A DNA stretch of 64,000 bases from Sclerotinia nivalis. Lineage: Eukaryota > Ascomycota > Leotiomycetes > Helotiales > Sclerotiniaceae. Position 1 is the stretch's first letter. Every line of letters begins with the position of its first letter. The DNA lies in contig JAPEIS010000003.1 of NCBI GenBank assembly GCA_029531795.1, positions 310,001 through 374,000 of the forward strand, written 5' to 3'. The notes beneath the pieces were generated by a model. That model ran no database searches. It saw only the letters and a program-made list of their open reading frames with translations, and was not told where the DNA came from. Position numbers and translations under genes: made by a program. Of the stretch, positions 43,742-56,132 are shown piece after piece.

Positions 43742-45489
43742 GGTAGCTGCAAATAATGTTGTCGCTGTGATGGTTGTGGATAGTTCAAGATTACGGAAAA
43801 TTTCTCATACAAGAGGGAAATACAATATTGTGCGCCTTGCGGCAACCGAAAATTCCTAATTGGGTAGCCGGGTGAGATTGAAGGTGAAGTGAAGTCAGAA
43901 TGAAGTGACGGCCATCCTCGCGCAACTAGCAGTCCTAGCTATTCATGCCCGCCTTCAACACTTTGATTTTTCAAAGGGGTCCCGAACTACAAATCTCTCT
44001 TACTTTGGAAGGTTCCCGAGCTGTCTTGTTTGTTATCTGATACAAGCAGCACATGTTGTCAGCTATTGACGTCTACTCATCTGCTTCAAGGCCTCCTACC
44101 ACAATTGCACCATGTGCATTTATAATTTTCCCTTCGATTCTGGACTTCTCGATTGATAGAAATTCCAGAACATCTCGACGCACAGTCGGCCGGTGAACAC
44201 TCCCTCATCATTCTAGCTTTGTGTAGTATAATAGTTCGCAATGAACTAGGTAGCTTGATGTCAAAACCAGGTCATGTGATATGAGCTTTTCACTCTCAAA
44301 ATGACTTGAGCGTACAGAAGTCCTGTTACATTAACTACCATCCTTCAAAAAGTTCAAGAAATCCTAATACCGCTGTCCCACAAAGTAACAGATGTAGCTC
44401 ATCAAGTGATGCTAGTGCACTAGTCATGTGACTAATAAATGGCCTTTTCGCGTTTGCAGAACGAGGTACTACCTTGGGCTTATACTACGTGTACTTCGAG
44501 AACCCTAAATTGCTCTGGCGACCTATCTATGCTAGGTTGGTTGTAATAGCTGCCAAGCTGCAATTTGCAGCCGCTCAGTGATGCAGAGTATACCGTGCAG
44601 AAGCTTATGGCTTGATAGACCCCTAACTTCTAGAGTCATGGAGCGTTGGTGAGACTGAAACTGCAAAGCTAGCTACGCTGAGATAGCATTGCTATACTCT
44701 CCCATCTGACCAAGGTACTACAGAAGCTGGATATGTGATATACTGGTTATCGAGGTAGTTTTTCTCGTTTGGCTTACATAACCTTAATAATGCACAGACA
44801 GCTTCGGGACAATGCAATCTCCCTCAAGTCTGCCAATCACCTCGATTTCCTTTGCTTCTTTTCGTCAGTTTCAAGAACTGTCATTTCATAAGGCTTGCGG
44901 TGACAGTGGAAGTAGTCACTAGATGAACCCTATTATCTAATTTAGGAAGTGTCAATTTGGAGTCCGTCGATTGCTCATTAATCAGCTCTACTTCTCAAGG
45001 AAAGTCAAAACATTGTCGGATGGATGAGCTCTGTTCAAATTCTATTTTCAACCATGTTTAGTTTATATGGCTAAAGAGAGTTTTCCCCTCCTACTGAAAC
45101 CCTTCATTCAGACTACCCGAGCACTCGCACTTGCGAGCAATCTATGTCTCGACGGGTTTAGTATCCCGAATAACATCTGAGCGTTCGCACAGCCCCCTAC
45201 CAGTAGATGAACTAATTTTCATCCTGCTATTGATAAACCCGTTCATCTGCGAATTTATCGTGAATTATCTCATCTTATCAACCGAAGATCCGATAAAACA
45301 TGGTTCTCGACCTTCAAACGCAAAGTCGTAGATCTTTAAGATGCAAGACAATTTCACATATGGAGACTGGGTCCAAGCTATGATGTGAACTGCGCTGATA
45401 TTAAGGTGAAGTTATTTCTCTTTTATTCTCGCTGTGTAGGTGGATTAGAATTACTTCATTGTTGGCCCAATAATCAACGATTCTTCAAT
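43742..45489. other. Intergenic region, 1.7 kb
   Basis: It holds the upstream regions of two divergent genes (KH-like, minus; rhodopsin-like, plus). I found no frame longer than about 70 codons with protein character and no repeats worth naming. Confidence 0.5.
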
Positions 45490-47039
45490 ATGCAAATTCC
45501 TTCGCCTCAAATCCTATCAACCTTTCCACAACCGAACTACATCGACCCGGTAACTAGAGGACCTGCACTTCTTATAATCACCGTTGTTTTTCTCCCCATT
45601 GTGTATATTGTGGTCGGTCTACGGACCTTTACTCGGCTTTATCTATCTAAACATTTTGGAGTCGATGATGTATTTCTATTAATCTCCCTCATTCCAACTT
45701 CAGTATGCGCTATTCTTGCACTTCTCGCCCAGGAACGTTGGAAATGGAATCGTCATATTTGGGATATCACACCAGATTATGCTGAGTTTGGACTTAAGTT
45801 GAATATGTTGTTAGAATGTTTATTTGGACTTGCTGTTGCATTCACAAAGATTTCTTTGCTCATCATGGTAATGCGGGTCATGTCTAGAAGAACAGGCCTA
45901 CTCAAACATTTATCCATTGCGATGATTGCAATAGTGGCATGTGAAGCAATTGCTTTTGATGTGGTTATCATCAACAATTGCAGGTATGGTCATAATATCT
46001 GGATGATATCGAAACCTACTAATATAACAATAGCCCTATTTCAGACTACTGGAAATTATCCTACTCGCCTCAAAATTGTGTCAACGAACGAACTCATTTA
46101 TTTGCGAGCGCAATAATTAATACTTGCACCGATTTCTGTGTTTTCTTTCTACCGATACCTACGGTTTTCAGCCTTCCAATACCCTTCCGCCAACAATTTA
46201 TGCTCTGCCTCCTCTTCGCTGCTGGCTTGGTTGTCTGTGCTGCGGGTGTCGTCAGAATATATTACATACACGCAGTATTTGCATCCTATGATAGAACTTG
46301 GTTCTCGTATCCATTATGGATATCCAGTGTATTGAATCTATATATAGGGACAGTAAGAACCTCACCTTAGCTCTGCTATCGTCTCATACCCGGTAATCTA
46401 TGGTACTAACCTTGGTAACCCTAGATATGCACCGCACTACCGGCGACGAAACCATTTTTCTCTACATTTCTCCCATCTCTGTTCTGCTCGCGACCTTCGG
46501 ATGGGAATTTATACATATTATCAACTCACAACCCTACTACGGTTACAACACATCCATTTCAAGTAGAAACCAAACAACCTGAAGAATCTTTCAGCATTGG
46601 TGATATAACGGATCCGATGGCTGAAACAATAGAAATAACTGATGATATGAAAAAATCCAGACGGATGCTTCCGTTATCATATCTAAGTTTTCAATCATCA
46701 AATCAAAGATCATCACTTGGACAATCATCTAATCCACCCTCGTATTATCATCGATCTTACCATACTTATGATACTCGAGATATGGATTTCGATGAAGCAA
46801 GCTTGAGCATGGGATCATACTTAAAGCGAGGTTCAGCTCGCCTAACCCAGCAGTCGGATAGAACATATCAAACCAATCGAGTAAGTTCAAGTACTTTCAT
46901 CACCGAAGAAGCTAGATCGCCACGATCATCACGATTCGCTAGCAGCTTAATGGAGGTTCCATATAGTTTCAATCAAATTGGGAGAGCACACGAACCACAT
47001 CCATCTGAAAGTCAAGACGTCTTGATACATGCAACATGA
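45490..47039 (+). CDS. Rhodopsin-like 7-TM integral membrane protein (PTH11-related type), 475 aa
   Basis: Exons are 45490..45983, 46034..46352 and 46425..47039; splicing gives INNC-SPISDYWKLSYSP and NLYIGT-ICTALPATKPFF, both conserved turns in this fungal family. The N-terminal 290 residues have seven hydrophobic segments (ALLIITVVFLPIVYIVVGLR, VFLLISLIPTSVCAILALLA, LECLFGLAVAFTKISLLIMV, MIAIVACEAIAFDVVII, FCVFFLPIPTVFSLPI, FMLCLLFAAGLVVCAAGVV and the last near LWISSVLNLYIG). Motifs RTFTRLYL and KHFGVDDVF after TM1 and the loop Cys match the family. The C-terminal 180 residues are Ser/Thr-rich and cytoplasmic. Members are used as surface sensors or transporters of unknown ligand; the PTH11 founder is needed for appressorium formation in Magnaporthe. 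There is no CFEM domain. Confidence 0.87.
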
Positions 47040-49061
47040 GGAGTTTGCCGAGTCATACATATTTGTTTGTGAGACAAAAAACCGCTCAAAATCTGGAATT
47101 CCTGCAGAGGATCTAGATTCCGGATACTTCAGCAACTCGGTGAGGAGATATCGCTCACGTGACCGATCCATTTAATTCACGATCCTTCGATTCGGCGGCG
47201 TTCAAGGATATGAAAATATCCATGCGGGGTCGCAGTGCATTAGAAGCATTTGAACTGCATAAAATCGGTCAAGGTCAGATGTTGCGTTGTTTTCACGACA
47301 AACTCTTTTCTCTTTCACGCGAACTTGTCCACTTTAGTTTGGCAGGGAAAGGATTGAACATTGTCGGTGAACGGAACTTGCGGGTGCTGGGCGCAATTTA
47401 TGAAGAAGTTTTTCAGGATTTTCATTCCAATGCCATGGCCACATGAGCTTGGAAAATCCACCTGGTACCTCCCGGCTGATGAGGTGTTCGAGTTGGCGAA
47501 TGATAAACATCATGGGAAATATGTTCATGTTATATATCATCACTCGTGATGTAAGATTAGATGGTGTTGTGTAATATCATGTACGAATATCAGATGATTT
47601 ATGATCTGGATCTATGTATCCAATTACGCTTCCAAGATTTGCCGATAAGATACTGATTAGATACTTGACTATGGAAGCTTATTTTTTTTGGATTCGTGTT
47701 CGTGGGCCTTTGTCAAACTCTCAGGGCTCAAACTACTTTTCTACTCCAATCCAATGCACCCCTGACAATCGGAGGTAAAAGAAAACTTCACTTCAACCCC
47801 TTCATGAACCGTGCAGCATCGGGGTAGAAGTTCGGTAAAGTATTTGGTGGCTGTAAACTTTTGAAGCGGAACCACACAACCCCTACGAACTCATTTCGAA
47901 GAAAAGCATCGACAGTGGAGATGAGATCTTTTATGGATTTCTCGATAATAAGACCGTACTCGATGCTTAGTCAAGTCGTCATCGTGAATTTTTATGCATG
48001 TTGGAAGCAGGGCTTAGATAGCGAAGAGGAGAACATGTTCATTGATACAAGTACCATAACGTGAAAAGAGAGTAAAGAGATTGATCATTTATACTCGGTG
48101 AGATTTGGAAAATGGACTTGAAAGGGCCTAAATCACTACAGTGAGCGTTGCGCGCATGCTTTTCTTTACATGACTTGCTTTTCTTCCCGAATAGATATTT
48201 GGGGAAACTATTGATATTACCGATCTTCATAGCTTTCAAATTCTTCAAATGAATGGCTCCTAATTTTTCAATACCCGCTTCATCTAAATGGCCCTCAATG
48301 GGCATGAGAAAGGTCTTGGTTTAAATAGGTTGGAAGTAGTCAGGTGTTCCATCATCCGGTAGGTCGGCGTCAATCATTCTCCTCGTGTTGGATTCGAATG
48401 ATCGACAGCTAAATGGGAGTGAAAAAAAAACCCAACAATTACACATCTCAGTATGGAATATGGAACAAAGTCTCAATTTCTGTCTGCAGGTACTTCACCA
48501 CATGCAATCATTGTACATACTTCACAATTGGATGCACTTGATCTTCTTACCTTCTTTTACACTTTTCCTTTCAAAAAATACGAAATACTTTCTCATAATA
48601 GGAGAGTATATGCACAAATCCAACCCAAGAGAACCTTTTACCGCTTCTTTCACCCACCTTTCCGACCAGCCTTTTAAGAAGGAATTGAAATACCCACTAC
48701 GCCAACCGCCGATTAAATTTCACGAATAAAACGTATATCATCTTGAGAAAGTACTACAATACATTTACAAGTCTCGGAATATATACCTCGAAAGTTTCGG
48801 TATCGGCACATTACAAAAAATCTACGAACTACCATTACTCTTGACGTCAACGTTCCTGTGCGACCAATCTTTGTACGACATACGATATAGAACAACCTCG
48901 AAAGCATATATAAGATATCACGATAATGGTGTAAAACAACGCTGGTGATCATGTTGGAGGAATTTAGAAGTTGGAAGGAAAAGCCCGATCCATAAAATAA
49001 ACGAAATTCCCCTCCATCCTCCCCCTCAATTTCAGACGAAAACCTAGATGCCATATTCTCA
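47040..49061. other. Intergenic region, 2 kb
   Basis: Several frames of 60-115 codons occur on both strands (47159-47446, 48039-48305, 48385-48729), all overlapping opposite-strand frames and without recognisable motifs. I call no gene. The last 300 bases precede the GPCR start. Confidence 0.5.
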
Positions 49062-51056
49062 ATGGCACCCCTTCCAGTACTCATAGCAAGAACTATGCTT
49101 CAAAGTTCCACCAGGAATATTGGGGATAATACGAATCAAGGACAAAATATATCGGAATCAGAAGAATACCTTTCCCAAAAACTTGCATTGACTTTTGCAA
49201 CTGTCAGTGTTGCTTCTTCACTTCTAGCTTTTTATTGGTTTGTGAGAATGAGACGTTCATTCAGACATGAGTGAGGATAACCCCATTTACCCCTCCATTT
49301 ATGTTCATGCACTGATAACCGGATTAGTCTTATCATGTTATTAATTCAAAGTGATATGTTCAAAGCTTTATGGTTTATGGTTTTTCCAATCGTTGTCTTT
49401 TTACATGGTCCTGTAGCAGATAATTCCAAATTTTGCCAAATTAGTGGATTTTTTCTGTCTGTAGGAATTGAAGCTTCAGGTTTGATATACTATTCCATGG
49501 GTATTTCAACATTCATTAACTTGAGTATAGATATTTCAGTCCTTATGGTTGCCGTACATACCGCATTATATATTTTTAAACCTAAATCCTCGGCTGGTGA
49601 AGGGGGTCTCTATCCATATCGTAGGATAGCATACACCATTTGGATATTGTTTCCATTATTAGCAGCATCTCTTGCTTTTGTTAATAATCGTGAAGCTTAT
49701 GTTGCTCAAGGAACATACTGTTATTTACCAGTACGACCATTTTGGTATCAACTGGCTTTGAGTTGGATTCCTCGCTACATTATTTTCATCACAATTCTCA
49801 CAGTATATGCTTCGATATATTATTATGTTCGATTTAGGTTCCGTGGATTTGAGAATAGTCATTCTCAAGATAGTTTTGATTCGACTGAAAGGACTCGACG
49901 AAACCATGTACGAAGGAGTATACCTCCTCCACCTCTTTCTCTCAATGGACTTACAAATGAACCAAGACGCCCTGCCGCTATATATATTGCTGAAGGAAGG
50001 AAACGATCGGCATCAACTTTAAGTTCGATTGCAAATATGAGGAACCACGCTCACCAATTCATGTGGACTTCAGTATTCCACTCTCATAATCGAGCTCACT
50101 CCACATCTCCTCCATCGGATATTTCTACTGATTCATATGCTGGAGCTTCAACATCACAACCTATATCAGAGATGATGACTACAGCTCTCGCCATGCCGCA
50201 ACAAACACACAATCCACTGCCCGCACCTCAATTTCGAACCACTTGGCGAGATAGTTTTTCTCGACGATTATCTCTCGACTCGAATATTTCTTTTTATGTA
50301 CCGCCAACTGTTCTTCAACACCAAATTCAATCAGGAGAACGAGGATCTTTTTACGATATGCATCTTTCTAATCCTCGTGGTCAAGGTTTAGCTGTATCAG
50401 AAATGATACGTACTCGGGAAAAAATCCGTCGCCAGCTCCGTTTTCTATTCATCTACCCCTTAGTTTACCTAGGAATGTGGCTCATACCATTTATCTTTCA
50501 CATCCTTCAATTCAACGATCACTTTGCAGTTAATCCACCATTTGCACTCAGTGCTGTAAGCACCGTCTTTATTTGTGGACAGGGTGCAGTAGATTGTTGG
50601 TTATTCTCCACTCGAGAAAAGCCATGGAAACATATACCCGGAACCAGTGGGAGTTTTTTTGGGAGTCTAAAATTTTGGATTATCTTTGTGGGGAAAGGGA
50701 AGGAGAGACAGGGACATGGGCCAGGGAAGACGAGAAATGAAATGGCTAGGGAAGCGAGACAGGCGTATAAGAGAAGGGATGAGGAGCTGGCGCAGAGGAG
50801 ATTCGAGGTGCAGGCGGGTAATGGGGTGACGGTGGATAGAGGGAGAAGTGATAGGAGTTGGTGGGATGTAGAGGGGGTCGATGGATTAGGAACTGTTGGT
50901 TTTGTGGCCGGAGTAACGGCCATGTCACCGGTGCAGGAGGAATTTTCAATTTCCATGGAGGAACTTGAACAAGTGAGAGTGTCTTCGGAAGAGAATCAGG
51001 AAAAGAGCAAGGCGCCTGATACGAATGCCGATGATTCCCGAAATAATGAGAAATGA
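49062..51056 (+). CDS. Git3/cAMP-receptor-like G-protein-coupled receptor, 645 aa
   Basis: Exons are 49062..49270 and 49328..51056; the 57-base intron joins RSFRH-DLIMLLIQSDMFK, a conserved loop-to-TM2 site of the fungal Git3/GPR1 family. Seven hydrophobic segments are visible: LALTFATVSVASSLLAFYWF, MFKALWFMVFPIVVFLHG, FFLSVGIEASGLIYYSMG, DISVLMVAVHTALYIF, IAYTIWILFPLLAASLAFV, ALSWIPRYIIFITILTVYAS, then after a long third cytoplasmic loop (about 240-420, Ser/Pro-rich) FLFIYPLVYLGMWLIPFIF and FALSAVSTVFICGQGAVDCW. The long third loop and short N-terminus fit nutrient-sensing receptors that couple to the G-alpha/cAMP pathway. The C-tail is highly charged (MAREARQAYKRRDEELAQR). Ligand unknown; the gene looks intact. 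Confidence 0.9.
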
Positions 51057-51579
51057 AAGAGTGTTGATGTTTAGATGGCTGGATGGCTAAAAGGCACAAG
51101 TATATGATTAATTAACGACGGTACATAAATCGGTTTAGGCGGGGCATATGAGCATTACATAGCATGTGGGCATGGTATATGGGAAGGCATAGTCACGGGC
51201 ATACATCCCGGCGTTCAAAATACAATTGGGCATTTGTAAGGAGTTATGGGATTGCACACATATAAGCATTGGGTAGGGCATGGATTATCGACCGGTGAGT
51301 CTACGGACCCGGCAATTTGGATAAGGGATGGCGTTCAGGTTATTTTGTATATAAGAATCGGAGCATCAATACATTGATGTAGGTAAATTTTAAATACTAT
51401 TTAAGTTAATCGCATGAAGTAACCTCGTCCACCATTTCCATGTCCTTCCTTCCAATGCTTTGTTTCGAGTAAGGAAGGAACGTCCAAAATAGTGTACTAT
51501 CCGAGCAACATTTTAGAGTTCGAGAACTTTTGATCTTGAATGAATCAACACCGTTCGATGTTCAATCATTGACCACACG
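51057..51579. other. Intergenic region
   Basis: This 523-bp stretch lies between the GPCR and the coiled-coil gene. It contains loosely repeated GGGCATA/GGCATTT motifs near 51137-51290 and no open frame of note. Confidence 0.5.
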
Positions 51580-52606
51580 ATGAGCGGCAACGCAAGACTC
51601 GGAAAGGCGGAGAGGGAGAGACTTAACAGAGAAGTGCAACACTGGCAAGCATCCTATGAAAAAGAAAAGAAGCTGCGGGCGGAAAGCGAAGCAGCACTCA
51701 AAAAAGCACGATTAATGCTTGGACAAGAGAGTCAGCAGAGGGTAGATAGCCAAGTGGCTTTGCAAAATTCACGGATAATGGTTGAACAAGCGAATCGGCT
51801 GCGTGCAGATTGTCAAACGGAATTACGGAAATTGCATAGGGTGTATGATGCAGAATGTCAACGGCGGGATAGATGCGAAGCAAAGTTACAGAAATTACAG
51901 GGGGTGTATGGACGAGAGAAGCAGCAGCGGATACAAGGCAATGAGCAAAGCTCTCAAGAATATGATGATAATTCCCGACGATTGATCCATCGGGCTGAAG
52001 AAGCTATTCGAGGCCTTGAGCTGAGGAATCAACAGGTACTGTTAGAGGAATATGGAATATTCTATGATAGATGACTAATCGGGAACGAAGCAACGCGATG
52101 AAATTCAACATCTGGCCCAAGAACTTCAATTTCAGAAAGGGCTTCTCGAACGCTCTAATCAAATGGTGCACCACGGAGATATGGAGGAACCGCATACAGT
52201 TTTACCAGGAGGATCTGGGCATCGCAGTTCTGCGGACTTTCCTGCTGGCCCTTCGGGTGATGTGTCGAACCTACAGTCTTCGAGAGACTCACCACCGCAT
52301 AGCGTACGAGAAGAACCTCCAAATCAACAGGTTAGGTTGAATATTGACAACATGAGCCGTAGCAAAATTACTAGCTGTACCACGCTTGCTGTGGAGAAAC
52401 ATATTATCTAAACTTGTACTGATCTTGACCTCTGGGCTTTCCAACCTAAAACTTATCAACTTCAGGATAAGCCGACCACTGAAAAATCAACATCATCCAA
52501 TCAATCCTTAAAAATGAATATATCATCAAGTCAACTTATGCAAGAGCGCGATTTGTATCTGCAGAACGCAGAGGCAGCCCTCCAACGAAAGGAACAAAAA
52601 TATTAG
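51580..52606 (+). CDS. Coiled-coil protein, probably truncated by a nonsense codon, 278 aa
   Basis: Exons are 51580..52035, 52091..52330 and 52466..52606; both donors lie after a CAACAG. The first 150 residues form repeated coiled-coil segments rich in Glu, Arg and Gln (YEKEKKLRAESEAALKKARL, then SQQRVDSQVALQ, NRLRADCQTELRKLHR, CQRRDRCEAKLQKLQG), an imperfect unit of about 27-30 residues. Exon 3 ends at TAG (52604-52606) after AALQRKEQKY, yet the same frame stays open and coiled-coil-like for 40 more codons (FFMRNRDVLAQRNEDDAQQL..). The TAG is therefore probably a mutation that shortened the protein. No homologous family or function is recognised. It lies next to a damaged zinc-knuckle gene on the other strand. 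Confidence 0.6.
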
Positions 52607-53472
52607 TTCTTCATGAGAAATCGCGATGTGCTTGCCCAGCGAAATGAGGATGATGCGCAGCAGCTAGAGCAGGAGACGAATGTAGTCCTTAATGCTCAGA
52701 GTAAAAATCCGGATCTTGAAGGAACAGCTTGAAGAATCGTTCATATAATGACAGATCATGGATCGGTAAATGCACATTTCCTCTTCGAAACATCGCGAAT
52801 GTCTTAAGAATTTTGTGCAGAAGATTGGGATGGGGGAGAAAGTGCGCAGCAGGCTAATGTGAGAGCTCTTTCTACTCTTCCTTTACAGCCTGATGGTGAA
52901 GCAATGGAAAAGTATGAGGGGAGATGTTGAAAGAACATTGTATATTGAAAGAACATTGTATAGGGTGTTATGGTATATATAGTTGTATTTTCTCCCGCTT
53001 TCCTTGTTCTCGTTGCTCGATTTCGAATCTTGTTTACATAAAACACATCTCTTAATCCCGTGGAATTTAGCCTCAGTCCTATAGTTATGTGCACAACAAT
53101 ATCTTTTATTTTTTTGAATAGTTTTAATAGTTGAATTCACGAACACCACATGGCGGAACCATAGCTCTATTCAACAAGACACTTGAAGTTCGATATAAAA
53201 ATGTCGGTTTGTCATGTGTAGATGAAGTTTGAAAGTGAAGTGAAGTGAAGGAGCCACATTTCTACCCTTGGCCTGTGTGTGGCTATCAAAGTCCATACTT
53301 AGCTACTTAAAGCCCGCCTGCATATTGAAGAACCATCAAAGTCCATAGCATAGTGAGGTACTATCAAAGCCCACAATGAGGAACCATCAAGGCCCATATT
53401 GATGAGCTATCAAAGTCGTCTCCATCTAACAATATTGGCCGCATTGCCATACTCTCTCATCCACTACCCCCC
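52607..53472. other. Intergenic region with a short tandem repeat
   Basis: Up to about 52730 the sequence is the continuation of the coiled-coil frame past its TAG. A tandem duplication (TTGAAAGAACATTGTATA, twice) lies at 52926-52962. A minisatellite occupies 53281-53420. Confidence 0.5.
53281..53420. repeat. Minisatellite, about six units of 22-29 bp
   Basis: Imperfect units share (A)CCATCAAAGCCCATA..GAGGA or CTATCAAAGTCCATA. They run head to tail just before the 3' end of the zinc-knuckle gene. Confidence 0.8.
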
Positions 53473-54664
53473 TTATCTCTCACTTTCCCTCTTAATCTTG
53501 ACCTCCTTCTCGAGATCCTCCTTCTTCAAGATTCTGCCACGTCCTGTTGACGATTCATCCTTCACAGCACGCCAGGATGCACCAAACCCCACTTCAGGGC
53601 TGCCCCTAAGTCTGGATGTGAGGCGCGATGAAGTTGCACTATCCACATCCCTGGGGATCAAGCCCGACGAAGACGAACTCACTCCCGGTCTATCAGACCG
53701 GGCATCACGACGATTGCCTGGGTATCTGTTTTCGCGTCGATCTGGTGAACGAGAGCGACTGCGATTCCTGTTGTCTTGTCCATCAGTAGGATCTCCTTGG
53801 AACGATGGCATTCCATTCTCTTCATTCCACGAGGGATCCTTTATCACATTTTCGTAAATAAAGCTCTTCTCCCAATAATATGGGTTCTCTTTTTGATACT
53901 TTTTTGCGAACTCCACCGACCACGGGCGGGGTGGCTCTTTATTAGCCTTCTCAGCGCGGTCGAGTTCAAGCCGCCAAAATTGTTCTGTGCGAAAATCCTT
54001 CGGAAACCTCAGGGGTGGTGCATTATCCCTGCACTGGAGAAGAAAGTGCCGAAGCTCACCGTTATTAAACTCGGCTTTTGGATCGGTACATTGTACAAAC
54101 GTATGCTGCGTCGTGTTGCATACTGGACATCCGTCGATATGACCAGACTGGGTCACTGGACCCATGCACTTCTTCAAAACGTGCCCAGTCAGCCCACAAT
54201 TGCCGCATCTGCGTTCACGCAATTGTTGTTAATTTCTTCCCCGCCTGCGCGGCATCTCTTGATTTTGCAGCGGCGCGTGGAACTGTTGTTTTGTGGGAAA
54301 TCGATCAACTGGAGGTGGTACTCCCTGATTTCGAGAAGCCGCATTGAACAGTCACGGTTCCGAATTCAGATAAACTGAAGATCGAACTCCTCCTTGCATA
54401 GCAAGATTCCGCACAGGCACGTTGAACTGCGGGCACTCCTGGGATTGATCAACCGGTGGTGGTTGAAATCCTCTTTGCATAGCAATATTCTGCCAGTATT
54501 CAGTCAGCGTAGTCTGCGCTCGTAACTGAGCCTGCAAATTCAAAATTTGCACCTCCATTTATTTGGCTCGATGATCTATTAGATCCATCATTTTTATCGT
54601 CATTTTCTCTTCTGTCTCTTCTTCCTCCTCCGCCAGGATCGCGCCGGTTGTTGAAACCACTCAT
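53473..54664 (-). pseudogene. Zinc-knuckle (CCHC) protein gene with two stops and a frame change
   Basis: From ATG 54664 the frame MSGFNNRRDPGGGGRRDRRE.. runs to SSSQINGG, then the natural continuation is one base out of register (EVQILNLQAQLRAQTTL.., from about 54556). That second frame continues to 53473 but contains TGA at 54354..54352 and TAA at 54231..54229. The 3' 250 codons are intact: two CCHC knuckles, CGNCGLTGHVLKKC and CPVCNTTQHTFVQC, then a helical region and an Arg/Ser-rich C-terminus (NRNRSRSRSPDRRENR). The architecture suggests an RNA-binding protein of the kind common in fungal genomes. A weak intron (GTTCGA...ATCAG) could hide the TGA, but I find none for the TAA or the frame change. 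It is likely a pseudogene, with sequence error as the alternative. Confidence 0.6.
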
Positions 54665-54814
54665 CTTTGTTTGAAAAGTGATGGTGTTGTATTTTTTGGA
54701 GTTGAAAGGTTTGAGAAGTGCGGGACAATGGACATTGCGGAAATATGCTATTCCTTTTTGGGAATTAGAATTGAGATTTTCTAACTGGGTATCGGCTAAT
54801 CTATTGGGTGTGAA

Positions 54815-54905
54815 ATTGTGAGTGGACTTGGGAGTGAAGTTTGGGAGTGAAGTTTGGGGGTGAAGCTTGGGAGTGAAGTTTGGGAGTTGGAAGTTGGGAG
54901 TGAAA
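54815..54905. repeat. 13-bp tandem repeat GGGAGTGAAGTTT
   Basis: About six imperfect copies of GGGAGTGAAGTTT/GGGGGTGAAGCTT follow one another upstream of the zinc-knuckle gene's ATG. On the minus strand they translate to NFTPKLHPQ-like peptides, an artefact. Confidence 0.85.
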
Positions 54906-55274
54906 TATTGAAAGTGAAGTGTGATGTCCCTTGTTTCCTCTTTATCATTCATCCTCCTCCATTCATCACTTTCCACATCCATCCATTTTATCTACCAATA
55001 CTCGCCTCTTCCTCATCCTTAATATGTTTGAGCTTCTACTTCACTTACCCTACAATTGTCGCCCAAATCTTCTATTCGCGTTGTTCTTGGTTCCTTGGAA
55101 CAATGACCATATTGAGGAGCTTACTTTTCATTTCCTCCGTCCTCCTTGTCCACAAATTTCTTCATCGACTCATTGTACTTCCAATACTGACTACTAGTGG
55201 ACCACATGTTGGTTCCATATATCCTTCTGCTTGCATAGCAATTGACCTTTCAAATCTTAATTGACGCAGAATAT

Positions 55275-55495
55275 CATACGTTTGCACGCACTTGATACTG
55301 TAATTCCGCACCCTTCTGTGTGAATTGGTTCAATTCTTCAATTCGCTAATCTTGCTGCTTAATTCGTTGATCTTGCTCCTCAATTATATGACCTTGATTG
55401 TTCAACTGCAGATCTTGCTCATCAGAAAGACGTCCCAGCATTTCAATCTTCTGTGTCATCTCCCGTGTAGATGAGAGCCAAAGTCTAGATAGCCC
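55275..55495 (-). pseudogene. Coiled-coil gene remnant with in-frame TAG
   Basis: The minus strand reads MTQKIEMLGRLSDEQDLQLN, then NQGHIIEEQDQRIKQQD, a TAG, then RIEELNQFTQKGAELQYQVR. The heptad-like EEQDQRIKQQD..RIEELN repeat shows Gln as the likely residue at the TAG (CAG to TAG). It could be the last exon of a decayed gene; an upstream piece near 55670-55770 (QFFDCDPSGDGNGQ) may belong to it. Confidence 0.4.
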
Positions 55496-56132
55496 AGGGC
55501 AGTTCCTCGATTAAGACTCAAATTCAAATCTTCCTCGTTTCGATGTATGATTTAAGGATGGTGAAGGAGGGATGGTGAAGGAAAGATGGTAGAGGAGAGA
55601 TAGTAAAGAAGAGAACAATAATGCAAACAATTCTTCACGTTGAAATACTCCAGAACCTGATTCAGAATGTGGACTTCAAAGTGCAAGATTCGCCAGTTTT
55701 TGTCCATTGCCATCGCCAGAAGGATCACAATCAAAGAATTGTTTTCCAATATTCCTGCCTCCGAGTGTCATTGGAGTTATAGGAAGGACTGAGAGATCGA
55801 TGAACTTAGTGTAACAAACGTCGCATTGGCATTCCGGATATGTTATTTCTATTGAAGAAGAGAATGATTTTTGTATTTATCAAGAATCCTAAATCTTAAT
55901 CATTCATTTTCTTCCATTCACGAACTCGGCGTTCCAATATATGGCATTTGCATACATTTCTTACTATTCACCAAGCACACAAAAACACAACACCAATTTT
56001 GCCCGAAATTCCATATTTGGTATACCCGCGACTCCAATAACATGCGTATACCCCTGAGGGGCGGATGTCCTAAAATAGCCCCATGATTTCCGGCCGAGAC
56101 TCATACTATCAACCTATTATTTTTCAAACACA

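Larger units (their letters stand above)
54665..56132. other. Repeat-bearing region with a coiled-coil gene remnant
   Basis: Contains a GGGAGTGAAGTTT tandem repeat (54815-54905), a short GATGGTGAAGGA repeat (55558-55610) and the minus-strand coiled-coil scrap described separately. No intact gene. Confidence 0.55.
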
